From contig SBLD01000004.1 in the NCBI GenBank assembly GCA_004551485.1, forward strand, positions 241,888 through 305,887: a stretch of DNA of 64,000 nt. The letters run 5' to 3'. The notes under the pieces are model-generated. The model did no database searches and had not been told where the DNA came from. It was given only the letters and a program-made list of their open reading frames with translations. Positions 18,833 to 27,931 of this stretch are shown piece after piece. Position 1 is the stretch's first letter. Every line of letters begins with the position of its first letter. Origin of the DNA: Billgrantia azerbaijanica (GTDB lineage Bacteria; Pseudomonadota; Gammaproteobacteria; Pseudomonadales; Halomonadaceae). Position numbers and translations under genes: made by a program.

Positions 18833-19762
18833 TCAGTCGAGGTGGGTGACCGCCTTCCGCCGCGGGTCCACGTACCAGGGCAGCCCGCAGCGGGCGTTGT
18901 GCTCGAGCTCGGCGATCACCTGGGCGCCCAGCAGCAGGATGATGGCCCCCACCTCCAGGCTCAGCAGCACCACGATCAGGGTGGCCAACGACCCGTAGAC
19001 GGCGTTCACCAGTGACAGGTTGGCGAAGTAGAAGACCAGCCCGAGTCGCACCCCTTCCCACAGCAGGGCGGCGACCAGGCCGCCCACCACGGCGCGCTTG
19101 AGAGCGATGCGCACCAGTGGCAGGACCTTGTAGATGGCACTGAACAGCACGAAGACGCCGACGAAGCTGAACAGGTTGAGCGCCGACTCCGAGAGGCCTG
19201 CCAGGGGGAACTCCGTGCCGCGCAGAGTCAGCCACAGGGTGTTGGCCGCCCCCGCCAGCGTGACCAGCAGGGTGAGGGCCAGCAGCCCGGCGCCTAGCAG
19301 CAGCATGAAGACGTAGGGCAGCAGTACCGAGACCCAGATACTGCGCCCGACATGGGCCTCCGGCGCGTGGAAGATGATCGCCAGGGCGTCTTCCAGCATG
19401 CGAAAGGCAAAGGAGCTGAACACCAGCAGCACCAGGATGCCCACGAGGCCGATGGTCTCGCGTGTGTCGAGCAGGGTGCGCACGGCATCGAGCAGCACTT
19501 CGGCATGGGCGGGAGCCAGGTGGCGTGCCTGCACGGCCAGCACGTCGAACAGCGTCCGTTCGTCGATCACCTGCGTCAGCAGTACCGCCAGCAAGGCAAA
19601 GAGCGGCACGATGGAGAGCAGCACGTTGTACCCCACGCCACCGGCGAGGAGGATGCCGCGATTGCGCAGGAAGGCCGTGAGCACGCGCCACAGGAAGCCT
19701 GCCACCCGGGGCAGCAGGACGAAGGCGAGGCGGCGCGGGACGGTTGGCGGTGAGGTGGACAT
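18833..19762 (-). CDS. YihY/BrkB family inner-membrane protein
   Basis: A 309-residue polytopic protein of the YihY (formerly RNase BN) family, with about six hydrophobic helices and the family segments GVGYNVLLSIVPLFALL, VLLVFSSFAFRMLEDALAIIF and, near the end, VYGSLATLIVVLLSLEVGAIILLLGAQ. Its biochemical function is unsettled. It ends 28 nt from the small ureG-proximal gene (convergent) and diverges from the yqhA-like gene over about 117 nt. Those 117 nt contain GTCAGG/CCTGAC arms, a possible shared operator. Confidence 0.9.
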   Translation of the reverse strand: MSTSPPTVPRRLAFVLLPRVAGFLWRVLTAFLRNRGILLAGGVGYNVLLSIVPLFALLAVLLTQVIDERTLFDVLAVQARHLAPAHAEVLLDAVRTLLDTRETIGLVGILVLLVFSSFAFRMLEDALAIIFHAPEAHVGRSIWVSVLLPYVFMLLLGAGLLALTLLVTLAGAANTLWLTLRGTEFPLAGLSESALNLFSFVGVFVLFSAIYKVLPLVRIALKRAVVGGLVAALLWEGVRLGLVFYFANLSLVNAVYGSLATLIVVLLSLEVGAIILLLGAQVIAELEHNARCGLPWYVDPRRKAVTHLD

Positions 19763-19879
19763 GCACTATGCCTGTCAGGGGGTTATCGGACATGATAGGT
19801 CCTGACGGGCAGCGGCGGGCAACGTCCGTCCCGCCCGTCATGCCAACCGCCTGGTACCGTTCACCGACTGGAGCCCTGC

Positions 19880-20437
19880 ATGAACCCTACCCCAACGCCA
19901 GAACCTTCCCACCCCGAGAGAGGCCGTGGCCGCCTCGAGCAGCGCTTCGAGAACTTCCTCTGGCAGTCGCGCCTGCTGGTGCTGCTGGCGGTGATTCCCG
20001 CCCTGCTCGGCGCTCTGGTGCTGTTCCTGATTGCCAGCCTCGATATCCTCTCGGTGGTGGCCGATACCTGGCGCCACTACCTGTCGGGCGGGCCGGACAT
20101 CCACAAGAGCGTGGTCACCGACATCATCGTGGCCGTCGACATCTACCTGATCGCGTTGGTGTTGATGATCTTCGGGCTCGGCGTCTACAAGCTCTTCGTG
20201 TCGCGCATCGAGCCCGCCGAGGGGCGCGACCCCTCGCATCCCTTCAATGTGCAGTCGCTGGACCAGCTCAAGGACAAGATCGCCCGGGTGGTGATCCTGG
20301 CGGTGATCATCGAGTTCTTCCGTGCCGTGGTGGGTATCCAGTTCGACACCCCGCTCGATGCCATTTACCTGGCGCTGTCGGTGCTGGCCCTGGCCCTGGC
20401 GCTCTACCTCATGGCGCTGGCGCACAAGGCCGAGTGA
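19880..20437 (+). CDS. YqhA family (UPF0114) membrane protein
   Basis: A 185-residue protein with three to four membrane helices. The family core is clear: VDIYLIALVLMIFGLGVYKLF and the following LKDKIARVVILAVIIEFF. An N-terminal 30-residue basic/proline leader precedes the first helix. No enzymatic motif is present and function is unknown in the family. It stands alone, divergent from yihY. Confidence 0.9.
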   Translation: MNPTPTPEPSHPERGRGRLEQRFENFLWQSRLLVLLAVIPALLGALVLFLIASLDILSVVADTWRHYLSGGPDIHKSVVTDIIVAVDIYLIALVLMIFGLGVYKLFVSRIEPAEGRDPSHPFNVQSLDQLKDKIARVVILAVIIEFFRAVVGIQFDTPLDAIYLALSVLALALALYLMALAHKAE

Positions 20438-20519
20438 ACCTTGCCAGCCGTTCGACGAGAGCGGCACGACACGCCCGCCAACTATACTGCTCTGCATCAC
20501 CGATGGCTGTGGTGCGCAC

Positions 20520-21146
20520 ATGGTGTGGAGCGGAGGAGGGAGAGGGCGTCGTTGCCGTGCGCCGTGGCAGGCGAGCGCCTGGCGCCGCCTCGCCCTGGCG
20601 GCGCTCCTGACGCTGCTCGCCGGCTGTGCCGCCCGGCTGGAGCCCCCTGCGGAGGTGGCCGATCCGGTCGACGTCTACCTGCTCGATCATGGCCGTCACG
20701 CCAGTCTGGTGCTGCCCTATGGTGAGGAGGGCGTGGTTCGCTACAGCTATGGCGACTGGCAGTGGTACGTGGAGGGACATCGCCATGCCGGCTCGGCGCT
20801 GGCAGCGATGCTGTGGCCCACCCGCGGTGCCCTGGGGCGTCGCGTCCATCCCCAGCTCGAGGTGCCCGCCGAGTTGTCGCGCGTGGCCCCGGAGGGCATC
20901 GAGCGCAGCTACCCCCTGACCGTGGAGCGGGCGCGCACCCGCTCGCTCCGGCGGCGGCTGGATGCTCGCTTTGCTGTCGCCGGACCAGCCGTGGAGAGCA
21001 CGGCGTTCGACCTGACCTTCGTGCCGCACCCGAGGGCCTACTGGCTGGCCCACCAGTCCAACCTGGTGGTGGCGCGCTGGCTGGGTGAGCTGGGCGTGGC
21101 GGTGCGGGGGACGCCCTGGCTGTCGCGTTGGTATCTCAGTGAGTGA
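20520..21146 (+). CDS. Predicted lipoprotein, DUF2459-like
   Basis: A 208-residue protein with a basic N-terminus, a hydrophobic stretch and lipobox LLAGC near residue 36, so probably a lipoprotein. After it, DPVDVYLLDHGRHASLVLP resembles the start of the DUF2459 domain (a histidine following a strand), but I cannot confirm membership. The start is uncertain: ATG 20520 and a GTG at 20523 give almost the same protein. It ends 144 nt before the coiled-coil gene. Confidence 0.7.
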   Translation: MVWSGGGRGRRCRAPWQASAWRRLALAALLTLLAGCAARLEPPAEVADPVDVYLLDHGRHASLVLPYGEEGVVRYSYGDWQWYVEGHRHAGSALAAMLWPTRGALGRRVHPQLEVPAELSRVAPEGIERSYPLTVERARTRSLRRRLDARFAVAGPAVESTAFDLTFVPHPRAYWLAHQSNLVVARWLGELGVAVRGTPWLSRWYLSE

Positions 21147-21289
21147 GCGTTGAAAGGGTGACCTCGGTCATGCCGGTCCGGGTGCAAGACTGTGGAAGTG
21201 TATCAGTATGTGTATGCTGAAGAGCTGACGACCCGTGTTTGTCGCCTGGAAGGCGGCAGGCGTCATCGATCAAGTGGAGGGCCCAGCCC

Positions 21290-22372
21290 ATGTCGGATAA
21301 CCCCAATAGCCCATTATTCAAGGACAATCGCGTCAAGGCCCTGGCGGCCGTGGCGGTGGTGGCCATCATCTGGGCGATCTTCGCCCACACCAGCGGCAGT
21401 TCCTATCGGGAGCACAGCGAGGCGCTCGAGTCGCAGCTCTCGAGCCTGGAGGCCGAGAATCAGGAACTCGCCAGCGCGCTGGAGGAGCGTGGGGCCGAGC
21501 TCGAGGCCAATGCTGAAGCGGGGGAGGACCTGGCCGCCCTCGAGACGCAGATCGCCGCGCTCGAGGAGGAGCGCCAGGCAGCCCAGGCAGCCATGACCGA
21601 GGAGCAGGAAGCCGCCCAGAGCGAGCTCGAATCGCTCCAGGCCCAGGTGGCGGACACCGAGGCGCGTCTCGACGAGCTGCGTGGGCAGCAGGAGACGCTG
21701 GAAGCCGATATCGAGGCTCGTCAGGCTGAGCTGGGCGACGCCGAGGAGAGGCTGGCGGCACTGCGCGAGGAGCAGCAGGCCGTGGAGCAGGCCCGTGACG
21801 AGGCGGCGACGGCCCGCGATGCGGCCGTGGCCGAGCGCCAACAGGCCGAGTCGGACCGTGAGGCTGCCGTCGAGGCGCAAGCAGCCGCCGAGGCGGCGCG
21901 TCAGGAAGCCGAGGTTGCCCGGGACCTGGCGGACAACGAGCTGGCGGCGATCGAGGACGAGATTGCCGAGGCCGAGGCCTCGCTGGAGTCGTTGGAGGCC
22001 GAGGTCGCCGATCGCGAGACCATGCTCGAGGCGCTGGAGAACGACATCGCGGCGCTGGAGACCTGGCGGGACGAGGTCGCGGAGGAGGTCGCCTCCACCC
22101 GCGACGAGCGTGACGCGCTCCAGGCCGAGGTGGAGCAGGCACGCATCGATCTCGACGACACCATGGCCGCCATGCAGATCGGTCGCGACGAGCTGGCCGA
22201 CATCGAGGGGCAGGTCCAGCAGCGTGAGTCGCAGCTGAATCGCCTGGAGACCCAACTGGCCAACTGGCGCACCGAGCTGGACCAGCTCCAACAGCGCACG
22301 GCGTCGGCCGAGGCGCAGGCCGAGGAAAGCGGAGACGCCGCCGAGGCGACGGAGGACGCCGGGCAGGAGTGA
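21290..22372 (+). CDS. Membrane-anchored long coiled-coil protein
   Basis: A 360-residue protein. Residues 15-33 form a single transmembrane helix (VKALAAVAVVAIIWAIFA). The remainder is a nearly uninterrupted coiled coil rich in Glu, Ala and Arg, with heptad-like patterns through about residue 345. No enzymatic domain is present. Topology suggests an inner-membrane anchor with the coil in the periplasm. I do not recognise an orthologue; envelope spacing or scaffolding is possible. It is followed by a strong hairpin. Confidence 0.8.
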   Translation: MSDNPNSPLFKDNRVKALAAVAVVAIIWAIFAHTSGSSYREHSEALESQLSSLEAENQELASALEERGAELEANAEAGEDLAALETQIAALEEERQAAQAAMTEEQEAAQSELESLQAQVADTEARLDELRGQQETLEADIEARQAELGDAEERLAALREEQQAVEQARDEAATARDAAVAERQQAESDREAAVEAQAAAEAARQEAEVARDLADNELAAIEDEIAEAEASLESLEAEVADRETMLEALENDIAALETWRDEVAEEVASTRDERDALQAEVEQARIDLDDTMAAMQIGRDELADIEGQVQQRESQLNRLETQLANWRTELDQLQQRTASAEAQAEESGDAAEATEDAGQE

Positions 22373-22391
22373 GCCACAGGACGGTTCCGAC

Positions 22392-22428
22392 AACGACACG
22401 CGGCGAGCCAGGCTCGCCGCGTGTCGTT
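22392..22428 (+). terminator. 18-bp perfect stem after the coiled-coil gene
   Basis: Arms 22392-22409 and 22411-22428 are exact reverse complements (AACGACACGCGGCGAGCC) around one base. No T-run follows. It lies 20 nt after the stop codon and just before the mrp promoter. Confidence 0.65.
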
Positions 22429-22439
22429 CGGGGCCAGTG

Positions 22440-22466
22440 TTGATGCCCGATGGGGCGCGTTATACT
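22440..22466 (+). promoter_or_regulatory. Candidate mrp/apbC promoter
   Basis: TTGATG (22440-22445) and TATACT (22461-22466) are separated by 15 nt, slightly short. The -10 box lies downstream of an ATG at 22450, which argues that the gene starts at GTG 22531. Confidence 0.5.
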
Positions 22467-22530
22467 GGTGACGGGCGCCTTGCCGCAGCAGGGCAGGGTG
22501 CAGCCACGCATTCAGTACGAGGAGCGAGTC

Positions 22531-23337
22531 GTGATCGAAGGGGTCAAGCATATCGTCGCCGTGGCGTCCGGCAAGGGCGGCGTGGGCAAGTCCACCATTG
22601 CCGTCAACCTGGCCCTGGCCATGGCCGCCGAAGGCTACCGGGTCGGTATCCTGGACGCGGACATCTACGGCCCCAGCCAGGCCCGGATGCTCGGCGTGGG
22701 CGAGGGCGTGCGTCCCCAGTCGGCCGGTGAGAACCGTTTTCGTCCGCTCGAGGCGCACGGCATCCAGGCCATGTCCATGGCCTTCCTCGTGGATGTCCGC
22801 GAGCCGATGGTATGGCGCGGGCCCATGGTGGCCGGCGCCTTCCAGCAGCTGCTCACCCAGACCGTGTGGGACGACCTGGACGTGCTGTTCATCGACATGC
22901 CGCCGGGCACCGGCGACGTCCAGCTGACGCTGGCGCAGAAGGTGCCGGTGGACGGGGCGGTGATCGTCACCACGCCCCAGGACATCGCCCTGCTCGACGC
23001 CTGCAAGGGCATCGAGATGTTCCGCAAGGTGAACGTGCCGGTGCTCGGCGTGGTGGAGAACATGAGTCTCCACGTCTGCTCGAACTGCGGCCACAGCGAG
23101 CCGATCTTCGGTGAGGGCGGTGGCAAGCGCATCGCCGGCGAATACGACACCCGCGTGCTCGGTCAACTGCCGCTGGCGCTCGCCATCCGCGAGCAGGTCG
23201 ACGGCGGCCGGCCCACCGTGGTGGCGGAGCCGGACGGTGAGGTGACCGCTACCTTCCGCGACATGGCCCGCCAGGTGGCCGAACAGCTGGCGGCCCAGTC
23301 ATCCGAGGGGCCGTCCATCTCCTTCAGCGAAGAGTGA
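22531..23337 (+). CDS. apbC: Mrp/ApbC iron-sulfur cluster carrier ATPase
   Basis: A 268-residue P-loop NTPase of the Mrp/NBP35 family that carries and transfers Fe-S clusters. Deviant Walker A GKGGVGKST lies near residue 14, Walker B-like DADIYGPSQ near 45, and the cluster-binding CxxC in VCSNCGH near 183. The N-terminal DUF59-like domain of longer homologues is absent. The GTG start has GAGGAG 7 nt upstream; an ATG at 22450 is in frame but lies ahead of the predicted -10 element. Single-gene unit followed by a terminator. Confidence 0.92.
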   Translation: MIEGVKHIVAVASGKGGVGKSTIAVNLALAMAAEGYRVGILDADIYGPSQARMLGVGEGVRPQSAGENRFRPLEAHGIQAMSMAFLVDVREPMVWRGPMVAGAFQQLLTQTVWDDLDVLFIDMPPGTGDVQLTLAQKVPVDGAVIVTTPQDIALLDACKGIEMFRKVNVPVLGVVENMSLHVCSNCGHSEPIFGEGGGKRIAGEYDTRVLGQLPLALAIREQVDGGRPTVVAEPDGEVTATFRDMARQVAEQLAAQSSEGPSISFSEE

Positions 23338-23391
23338 GCCTACCAAGAGGAATGGGCCGGGCCGTCGCGGCGTCGACCGTGACGCCTGACG

Positions 23392-23427
23392 TCGGGGCCG
23401 CTATCATGGCGGCCCCGATCATTTTTT
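23392..23427 (+). terminator. Intrinsic terminator between apbC and dcd
   Basis: TCGGGGCCGC (23392-23401) pairs with GCGGCCCCGA (23409-23418), followed by TCATTTTTT. It ends 17 nt before the dcd ATG, so any dcd promoter overlaps it. Confidence 0.75.
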
Positions 23428-23444
23428 GACGAGCAGGACGACCC

Positions 23445-24011
23445 ATGAGCATCAAATCCGACCGTTGGATCCGCCGCATGGCCGAGCGGGAAGGCATGAT
23501 CGAGCCCTTCGAGCCCGATCAGGTGCGCTACCAGAATGATCGTCGGGTGATCTCCTACGGGACGTCCAGCTACGGCTACGACGTGCGCTGCGCCGATGAA
23601 TTCAAGGTCTTCACCAACATCCATTCGGCGGTGGTGGATCCCAAGGGCTTCGACGAGAAGAGCTTCGTCGACATCAAGGGCGACGTCTGCGTCATCCCGC
23701 CCAACTCCTTCGCGCTGGCGCGCACCGTGGAGTACTTCCGCATCCCGCGCAGCGTGCTGACCATCTGCCTGGGCAAGTCCACCTACGCGCGCTGCGGCAT
23801 CATCGTCAACGTGACCCCGCTCGAACCGGAGTGGGAAGGCCACGTGACCCTGGAGTTCTCCAACACCACCAACCTGCCGGCCAAGATCTACGCCAACGAG
23901 GGCGTGGCGCAGATGCTGTTCCTGGAGTCCGACGAGGTCTGCGAGACCTCCTACAAGGATCGTGGCGGCAAGTACATGGGGCAGCGGGGTGTTACCCTGC
24001 CGCGTACTTGA
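23445..24011 (+). CDS. dcd: dCTP deaminase
   Basis: A 188-residue homotrimeric enzyme converting dCTP to dUTP, feeding dTTP synthesis. Signature segments: [31 protein letters not shown] with [28 protein letters not shown] (catalytic Glu) and the C-terminal [14 protein letters not shown]. Length matches the E. coli enzyme. It is followed by an intergenic repeat and then the convergent purMN operon. Confidence 0.97.
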   Translation: MSIKSDRWIRRMAEREGMIEPFEPDQVRYQNDRRVISYGTSSYGYDVRCADEFKVFTNIHSAVVDPKGFDEKSFVDIKGDVCVIPPNSFALARTVEYFRIPRSVLTICLGKSTYARCGIIVNVTPLEPEWEGHVTLEFSNTTNLPAKIYANEGVAQMLFLESDEVCETSYKDRGGKYMGQRGVTLPRT

Positions 24012-24151
24012 GAAAGCGCCGATTTATTGCTGCGCTCGACATCCTGACCGCCGGCGGTGCTCGGAATCCTCATGTAGCAGGCTACACTCCGGTTCCTGCG
24101 CTCCGGCGGCGGCCAGCCTGTCATCGCTCGCGACATAAATCGTCAGCTTTC
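24012..24151 (+). repeat. Dispersed intergenic repeat, copy A (140 bp)
   Basis: The element starts with GAAAGC and ends with GCTTTC. Internally it carries GCTGCGCTCGAC, CCGCCGGCGGTGC, CCTCATGTAGCAGGCTACA and CTGCGCTCCGGCGGCG. All these blocks recur in the same order, on the other strand, at 35040-35240. No coding capacity. Confidence 0.75.
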
Positions 24152-24178
24152 TGAACAAGGTCTTTCTTGAGGCATCTA

Positions 24179-24922
24179 TCAGGCGTCGTCGATATCCTCG
24201 TCGAGCTCTTCCGCGGCGTCGGCGTGGGATAGGCGCAGGCCCTGCGGGGGCAGCGGGACGCCGTCGAAGGTGGGGCCGTCATCGCCGAGCTGCAGGCGGC
24301 CCTCGAGGAACCATCTCACGGCGATGGGGTAGATCAGGTGCTCGCGGGCGTGCACCTTCTCCTTGAGGCTCTCCTCCGTCTCGTCGTCGGCCACGGCCAC
24401 GGCGGCCTGGATCACCACCGGCCCGCCGTCGAGTTCCTCGGTGACGAAGTGCACGCTGCAGCCGTGTTCGGCCACGCCGTCGGCGAGCGCCCGGGCATGG
24501 GTGTCGAGCCCCTGGTAGGCGGGCAGCAGCGACGGGTGGATGTTGAGCATGCGGCCGTAGAAGCGACGCACGAAACGCGGCGTAAGGATGCGCATGAAGC
24601 CGGCCAGCACGATCAGGTCCGGTTCGTGGCGCTCGATCACCTTGATCAGGGCGCCGTCGTAGGCATCGCGGCTGTCGTACTCGCGGTGCGGCAGCACCAC
24701 CGCCTCGATGCCGGCGTCGCGGGCGCGGTGCAGGCCGTAGGCGTCGGGCTCGTTGGAGACCACGGCGACGATCTCGCCGCCCAGGCGGTCGTGGCTCTGT
24801 TCGTCGACCAGCGCCTGGAGGTTGCTGCCGTTGCCGGAGATCAGCACCACCACGCGGCGGGGCTCGGTCGCTTCCGGCGCGATGTCGCGCAGCGTATCGC
24901 TTTCGTAGCCGGTGTCGCTCAT
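24179..24922 (-). CDS. purN: Phosphoribosylglycinamide formyltransferase
   Basis: A 247-residue GAR transformylase, third step of de novo purine synthesis, using 10-formyl-THF. Features: [14 protein letters not shown] near residue 24, the catalytic Asn-His in [14 protein letters not shown], and [14 protein letters not shown]-like with the catalytic Asp. It is about 35 residues longer than the E. coli enzyme, with extra acidic residues at both ends (C-terminus [12 protein letters not shown]), as is common in halophiles. Its ATG overlaps the purM stop by 4 nt. Confidence 0.95.
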   Translation of the reverse strand: MSDTGYESDTLRDIAPEATEPRRVVVLISGNGSNLQALVDEQSHDRLGGEIVAVVSNEPDAYGLHRARDAGIEAVVLPHREYDSRDAYDGALIKVIERHEPDLIVLAGFMRILTPRFVRRFYGRMLNIHPSLLPAYQGLDTHARALADGVAEHGCSVHFVTEELDGGPVVIQAAVAVADDETEESLKEKVHAREHLIYPIAVRWFLEGRLQLGDDGPTFDGVPLPPQGLRLSHADAAEELDEDIDDA

Positions 24923-25983
24923 GCCGTGAGGTTCTCCAACTGGACCGCCTCCTCGCCTTCGCCCCGGGTGACGATCTCGCCGATGCGGTGGACCCGTTCG
25001 CCCTGCGCCTGCAGGTGGGCGCGCGCCTGGTCGGCCTGGTCGGCGGGAACCACCACCACCATGCCGATGCCGCAATTGAGGACGCGGTGCATCTCGTGCG
25101 CGTCGACGTTGCCCTCGCGCTGCAGCCAGTCGAAGACCGCCGGACGCTCCCAACTGGTGACGTCGATGCGCGCCGCGAGCCCTTCCGGCAGCACCCGCGG
25201 CAGGTTCTCGGTCAGGCCGCCGCCGGTGATGTGGGAGAGCGCGTGCACGGCGGCGCCGCTCTCGCGGATCAGCGACAGCAGTGGCTTGACGTAGACCCGG
25301 GTGGGGGCGAGCAGGGCATCGCTGAGCGGTTGGCCATCGACGGCGGTGTTGATGTCGGCGCCGCTCACCTCGAGGATCTTGCGGATCAGCGAGTAGCCGT
25401 TGGAGTGCGGGCCGGAGGAGGCGAGGCCGAGCAGCACGTCGCCCTCGGCGACCCGGCTGCCGTCGAGGATATCGGCCTTCTCCACCACGCCGACGCAGAA
25501 ACCGGCCAGGTCGTAGTCGCTGCCCTGGTACATGCCGGGCATCTCGGCTGTCTCGCCGCCCACCAGGGCGCAGCCGGCCTGGGCGCAGCCCTCGCCGATG
25601 CCGGTCACCACGTCGGCGGCGATGTCCACGTCAAGCTTGCCCGTGGCATAGTAGTCGAGGAAGAACAGCGGCTCGGCGCCGGCGACCACCAGGTCATTGA
25701 CGCACATGGCCACCAGGTCGATGCCGATGGTGTCATGGCGGCCGAGGTCCATGGCCAGGCGCAGCTTGGTCCCCACGCCGTCGGTGCCGGAGACCAGTAC
25801 CGGCTCCTTGTAGCCCGCGGGCAATTGGCACAGGGCGCCGAAGCCACCCAGGCCCCCCATCACCTCGGGGCGAGTGGTGCGCTTGGCCACGCCCTTGATG
25901 CGGTCGACCAGGGCATTGCCGGCATCGATGTCGACACCGGCGTCCTTGTAGCTGAGCGAGGGGCGGGAAGGGGAATCGGTCAT
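24919..25983 (-). CDS. purM: Phosphoribosylformylglycinamidine cyclo-ligase
   Basis: A 354-residue AIR synthase (ATP-dependent ring closure, fifth step of purine synthesis). Conserved segments: [13 protein letters not shown] near the start, [34 protein letters not shown] and [14 protein letters not shown]. The start MTDSPSRPS is chosen over upstream frames because it gives the usual family N-terminus. First gene of purMN, divergent from perM. Confidence 0.97.
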   Translation of the reverse strand: MTDSPSRPSLSYKDAGVDIDAGNALVDRIKGVAKRTTRPEVMGGLGGFGALCQLPAGYKEPVLVSGTDGVGTKLRLAMDLGRHDTIGIDLVAMCVNDLVVAGAEPLFFLDYYATGKLDVDIAADVVTGIGEGCAQAGCALVGGETAEMPGMYQGSDYDLAGFCVGVVEKADILDGSRVAEGDVLLGLASSGPHSNGYSLIRKILEVSGADINTAVDGQPLSDALLAPTRVYVKPLLSLIRESGAAVHALSHITGGGLTENLPRVLPEGLAARIDVTSWERPAVFDWLQREGNVDAHEMHRVLNCGIGMVVVVPADQADQARAHLQAQGERVHRIGEIVTRGEGEEAVQLENLTA

Positions 25984-26123
25984 CTCGGGTCCTGTCGTGG
26001 GTCGTCGGCGTGCCGCGCCGCTCGCCGGGCGAGCCGACACGGTGGGCAAGTCGGGGCTCGAATTGTAGCATCATGGCACACAACTGGCAGCCGCCAGCGG
26101 GACGTCGACACAGGGAGAGCAGG

Positions 26124-27218
26124 ATGCGCAGAGAGTGGTGGATAGTCGCCGGGGTGGCCGGCCTGGGGCTGTGGTTTCTCATCAGCATCGAGCCGGTGCT
26201 GATGCCCTTCTTCGCCAGCATGATCCTGGCCTACCTGGGCGATCCCCTGACCGACTGGCTGGAGGGACACGGCCTGTCGCGACGCCTGGCCGTCACGCTG
26301 GTGTTCCTGCTGCTGTCGCTGGGGATCGTTCTCACCCTGCTGCTGGTGCTACCCATCCTCGGGCGGCAGCTCGGCCAGCTCATCGACGCCTTGCCGGCGG
26401 TCCTCAACTGGGTCGAGGCGAGCGTGGTGCCGCGTATCCAGGCGCTGACCGGGATGGATCTCTCCACCGACATCGGCCAGCTGCGCCAGGCGGTGGTCGA
26501 CAACTGGAAGGAGACCGGCACCTTCGCCGCCACGTTGCTGGCCCAGGTCTCGCGTTCGGGACTGGCCCTGGCGGGCTGGATCGCCAACCTGGCGCTGATC
26601 CCGGTCGTGACCTTCTATCTGCTGCTGGACTGGGACATCCTCGTCGACAAGGTGCGCCGTGCCCTGCCGCGCCACTGGGAGCCCGACGCGGTACGGCTGG
26701 CCAAGGAGTGCGACGAGGTGTTGTCGGCCTTCCTGCGCGGCCAACTGATCGTAATGCTGTGTCTCGGGGTGATCTACGCGGTCGGCCTGACCCTGCTGGG
26801 CGTCCGTTTCGGCCTGTTGATTGGCCTGCTCTCCGGCCTGGCGAGCATCGTGCCCTATCTGGGGGTGATCGTGGGTATCGGCGTCGCCGGTCTGGTGGCC
26901 TTCTTCCAGTTCGGCGACTGGCTGATGCTGCTGGGCGTCGCGGCGGTGTTCGCCTTCGGTCAGGCGGCCGAGAGCGTGGTGCTCCAGCCCAAGCTGCTGG
27001 GCGACAAGATCGGCCTGCATCCGGTGGCGGTGATCTTCGCCGTGCTGGCCGGGGGCAACCTCTTCGGCTTCACCGGGGTGCTGCTGGCGCTGCCGGCGGC
27101 GGCCGTGATCATGGTACTCTTGCGGGAACTCAACGACCGTTACAAACGCAGTCACTTGTACGACGCCACGCGGGCCGGGAACGCCCATCATCGCCCCCAG
27201 GACGAGGAGTCGCCATGA
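26124..27218 (+). CDS. AI-2E family (PerM/YdgG-like) membrane transporter
   Basis: A 364-residue permease with about seven to eight membrane helices. Family hallmarks: LMPFFASMILAYLGDPLTDWLE near the N-terminus, GLLIGLLSGLASIVPYLGVIVG and, near the end, LLGDKIGLHPVAVIFAVLAGGNLFGFTGVLLALP. Substrate is unknown; members include Na+/H+ antiporters and a proposed AI-2 exporter. ATG at 26124 with a purine-rich GGGAGAGCAGG upstream. Its stop overlaps the hda start (ATGA), the usual perM-hda arrangement in gammaproteobacteria. Confidence 0.9.
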   Translation: MRREWWIVAGVAGLGLWFLISIEPVLMPFFASMILAYLGDPLTDWLEGHGLSRRLAVTLVFLLLSLGIVLTLLLVLPILGRQLGQLIDALPAVLNWVEASVVPRIQALTGMDLSTDIGQLRQAVVDNWKETGTFAATLLAQVSRSGLALAGWIANLALIPVVTFYLLLDWDILVDKVRRALPRHWEPDAVRLAKECDEVLSAFLRGQLIVMLCLGVIYAVGLTLLGVRFGLLIGLLSGLASIVPYLGVIVGIGVAGLVAFFQFGDWLMLLGVAAVFAFGQAAESVVLQPKLLGDKIGLHPVAVIFAVLAGGNLFGFTGVLLALPAAAVIMVLLRELNDRYKRSHLYDATRAGNAHHRPQDEESP

Positions 27219-27916
27219 GTCGAGGACCCGCGCAGCTGCCGCTGGGCGTGGGGCTGCGCGATGATGCCACCTTCGCCAACTTCCATGCCGGGCCCAATGC
27301 GAGCCTGGTCGATCGCCTCGAGCAGCAGCTCGAGGCGGGGGGCGAGCCTTTCCTGTTTCTCTGGGGGGCATCGGGCACCGGGCGCAGCCACCTGCTCCAG
27401 GCGGCCTGCCACGCGGCCTCCGACCGCGACCGTCGCGCGCTCTACCTGCCGCTGCGCGAGCTGGGCCATTTTCCTCCGCTGATGCTGGAGGAGGCCGAAC
27501 GGCTCGACCTGGTGGCCATCGACGACCTGGAGTTCGTGATCGGCCGCCGGCGTTGGGAGGAGGGGCTTTTCCACGCGTTCAACCGGTTGCGCGATGCGGG
27601 TCGGCGGCTGGTGGTGGCCGCGGAGGCGGCGCCACGCCAGTTGCCGATCGCGCTGCCGGACCTCGCCTCACGGCTCACCTGGGGCATGACCTTCCACGTC
27701 AAGGCGCTCGACGACGAAGAGCGCCTGGCCGCCCTGCAGCTGCGCGCCCGGGTGCGGGGCATGCAGTTGCCCGACGAGGTTGCCCGCTACATCCTGCATC
27801 GCGGCCCGCGCGACCTGGGCGAGCTGTGCGCCTCCCTCGCCACGCTCGACCGCGCCTCGCTGTCCGCCCAGCGCAAGCTGACGATCCCCTTCGTCAAGCA
27901 GGCGCTGGGCTGGTGA
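27215..27916 (+). CDS. hda: DnaA regulatory inactivator Hda
   Basis: A 233-residue DnaA-paralogous AAA+ protein that, with the sliding clamp, triggers DnaA-ATP hydrolysis to limit re-initiation. The N-terminal QLPLGVGLRD carries the clamp-binding QLPLG motif. The Walker A region is WGASGTGRSHLL, with Arg in place of the usual Lys, as often in Hda. IDDLEFV is the Walker B region, and the DnaA-like lid is in the C-terminal half. It overlaps perM by 4 nt and ends 15 nt from the convergent ehuB-like gene. Confidence 0.95.
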   Translation: MSRGPAQLPLGVGLRDDATFANFHAGPNASLVDRLEQQLEAGGEPFLFLWGASGTGRSHLLQAACHAASDRDRRALYLPLRELGHFPPLMLEEAERLDLVAIDDLEFVIGRRRWEEGLFHAFNRLRDAGRRLVVAAEAAPRQLPIALPDLASRLTWGMTFHVKALDDEERLAALQLRARVRGMQLPDEVARYILHRGPRDLGELCASLATLDRASLSAQRKLTIPFVKQALGW

Positions 27917-27931
27917 TGGCGAGATGCGCCC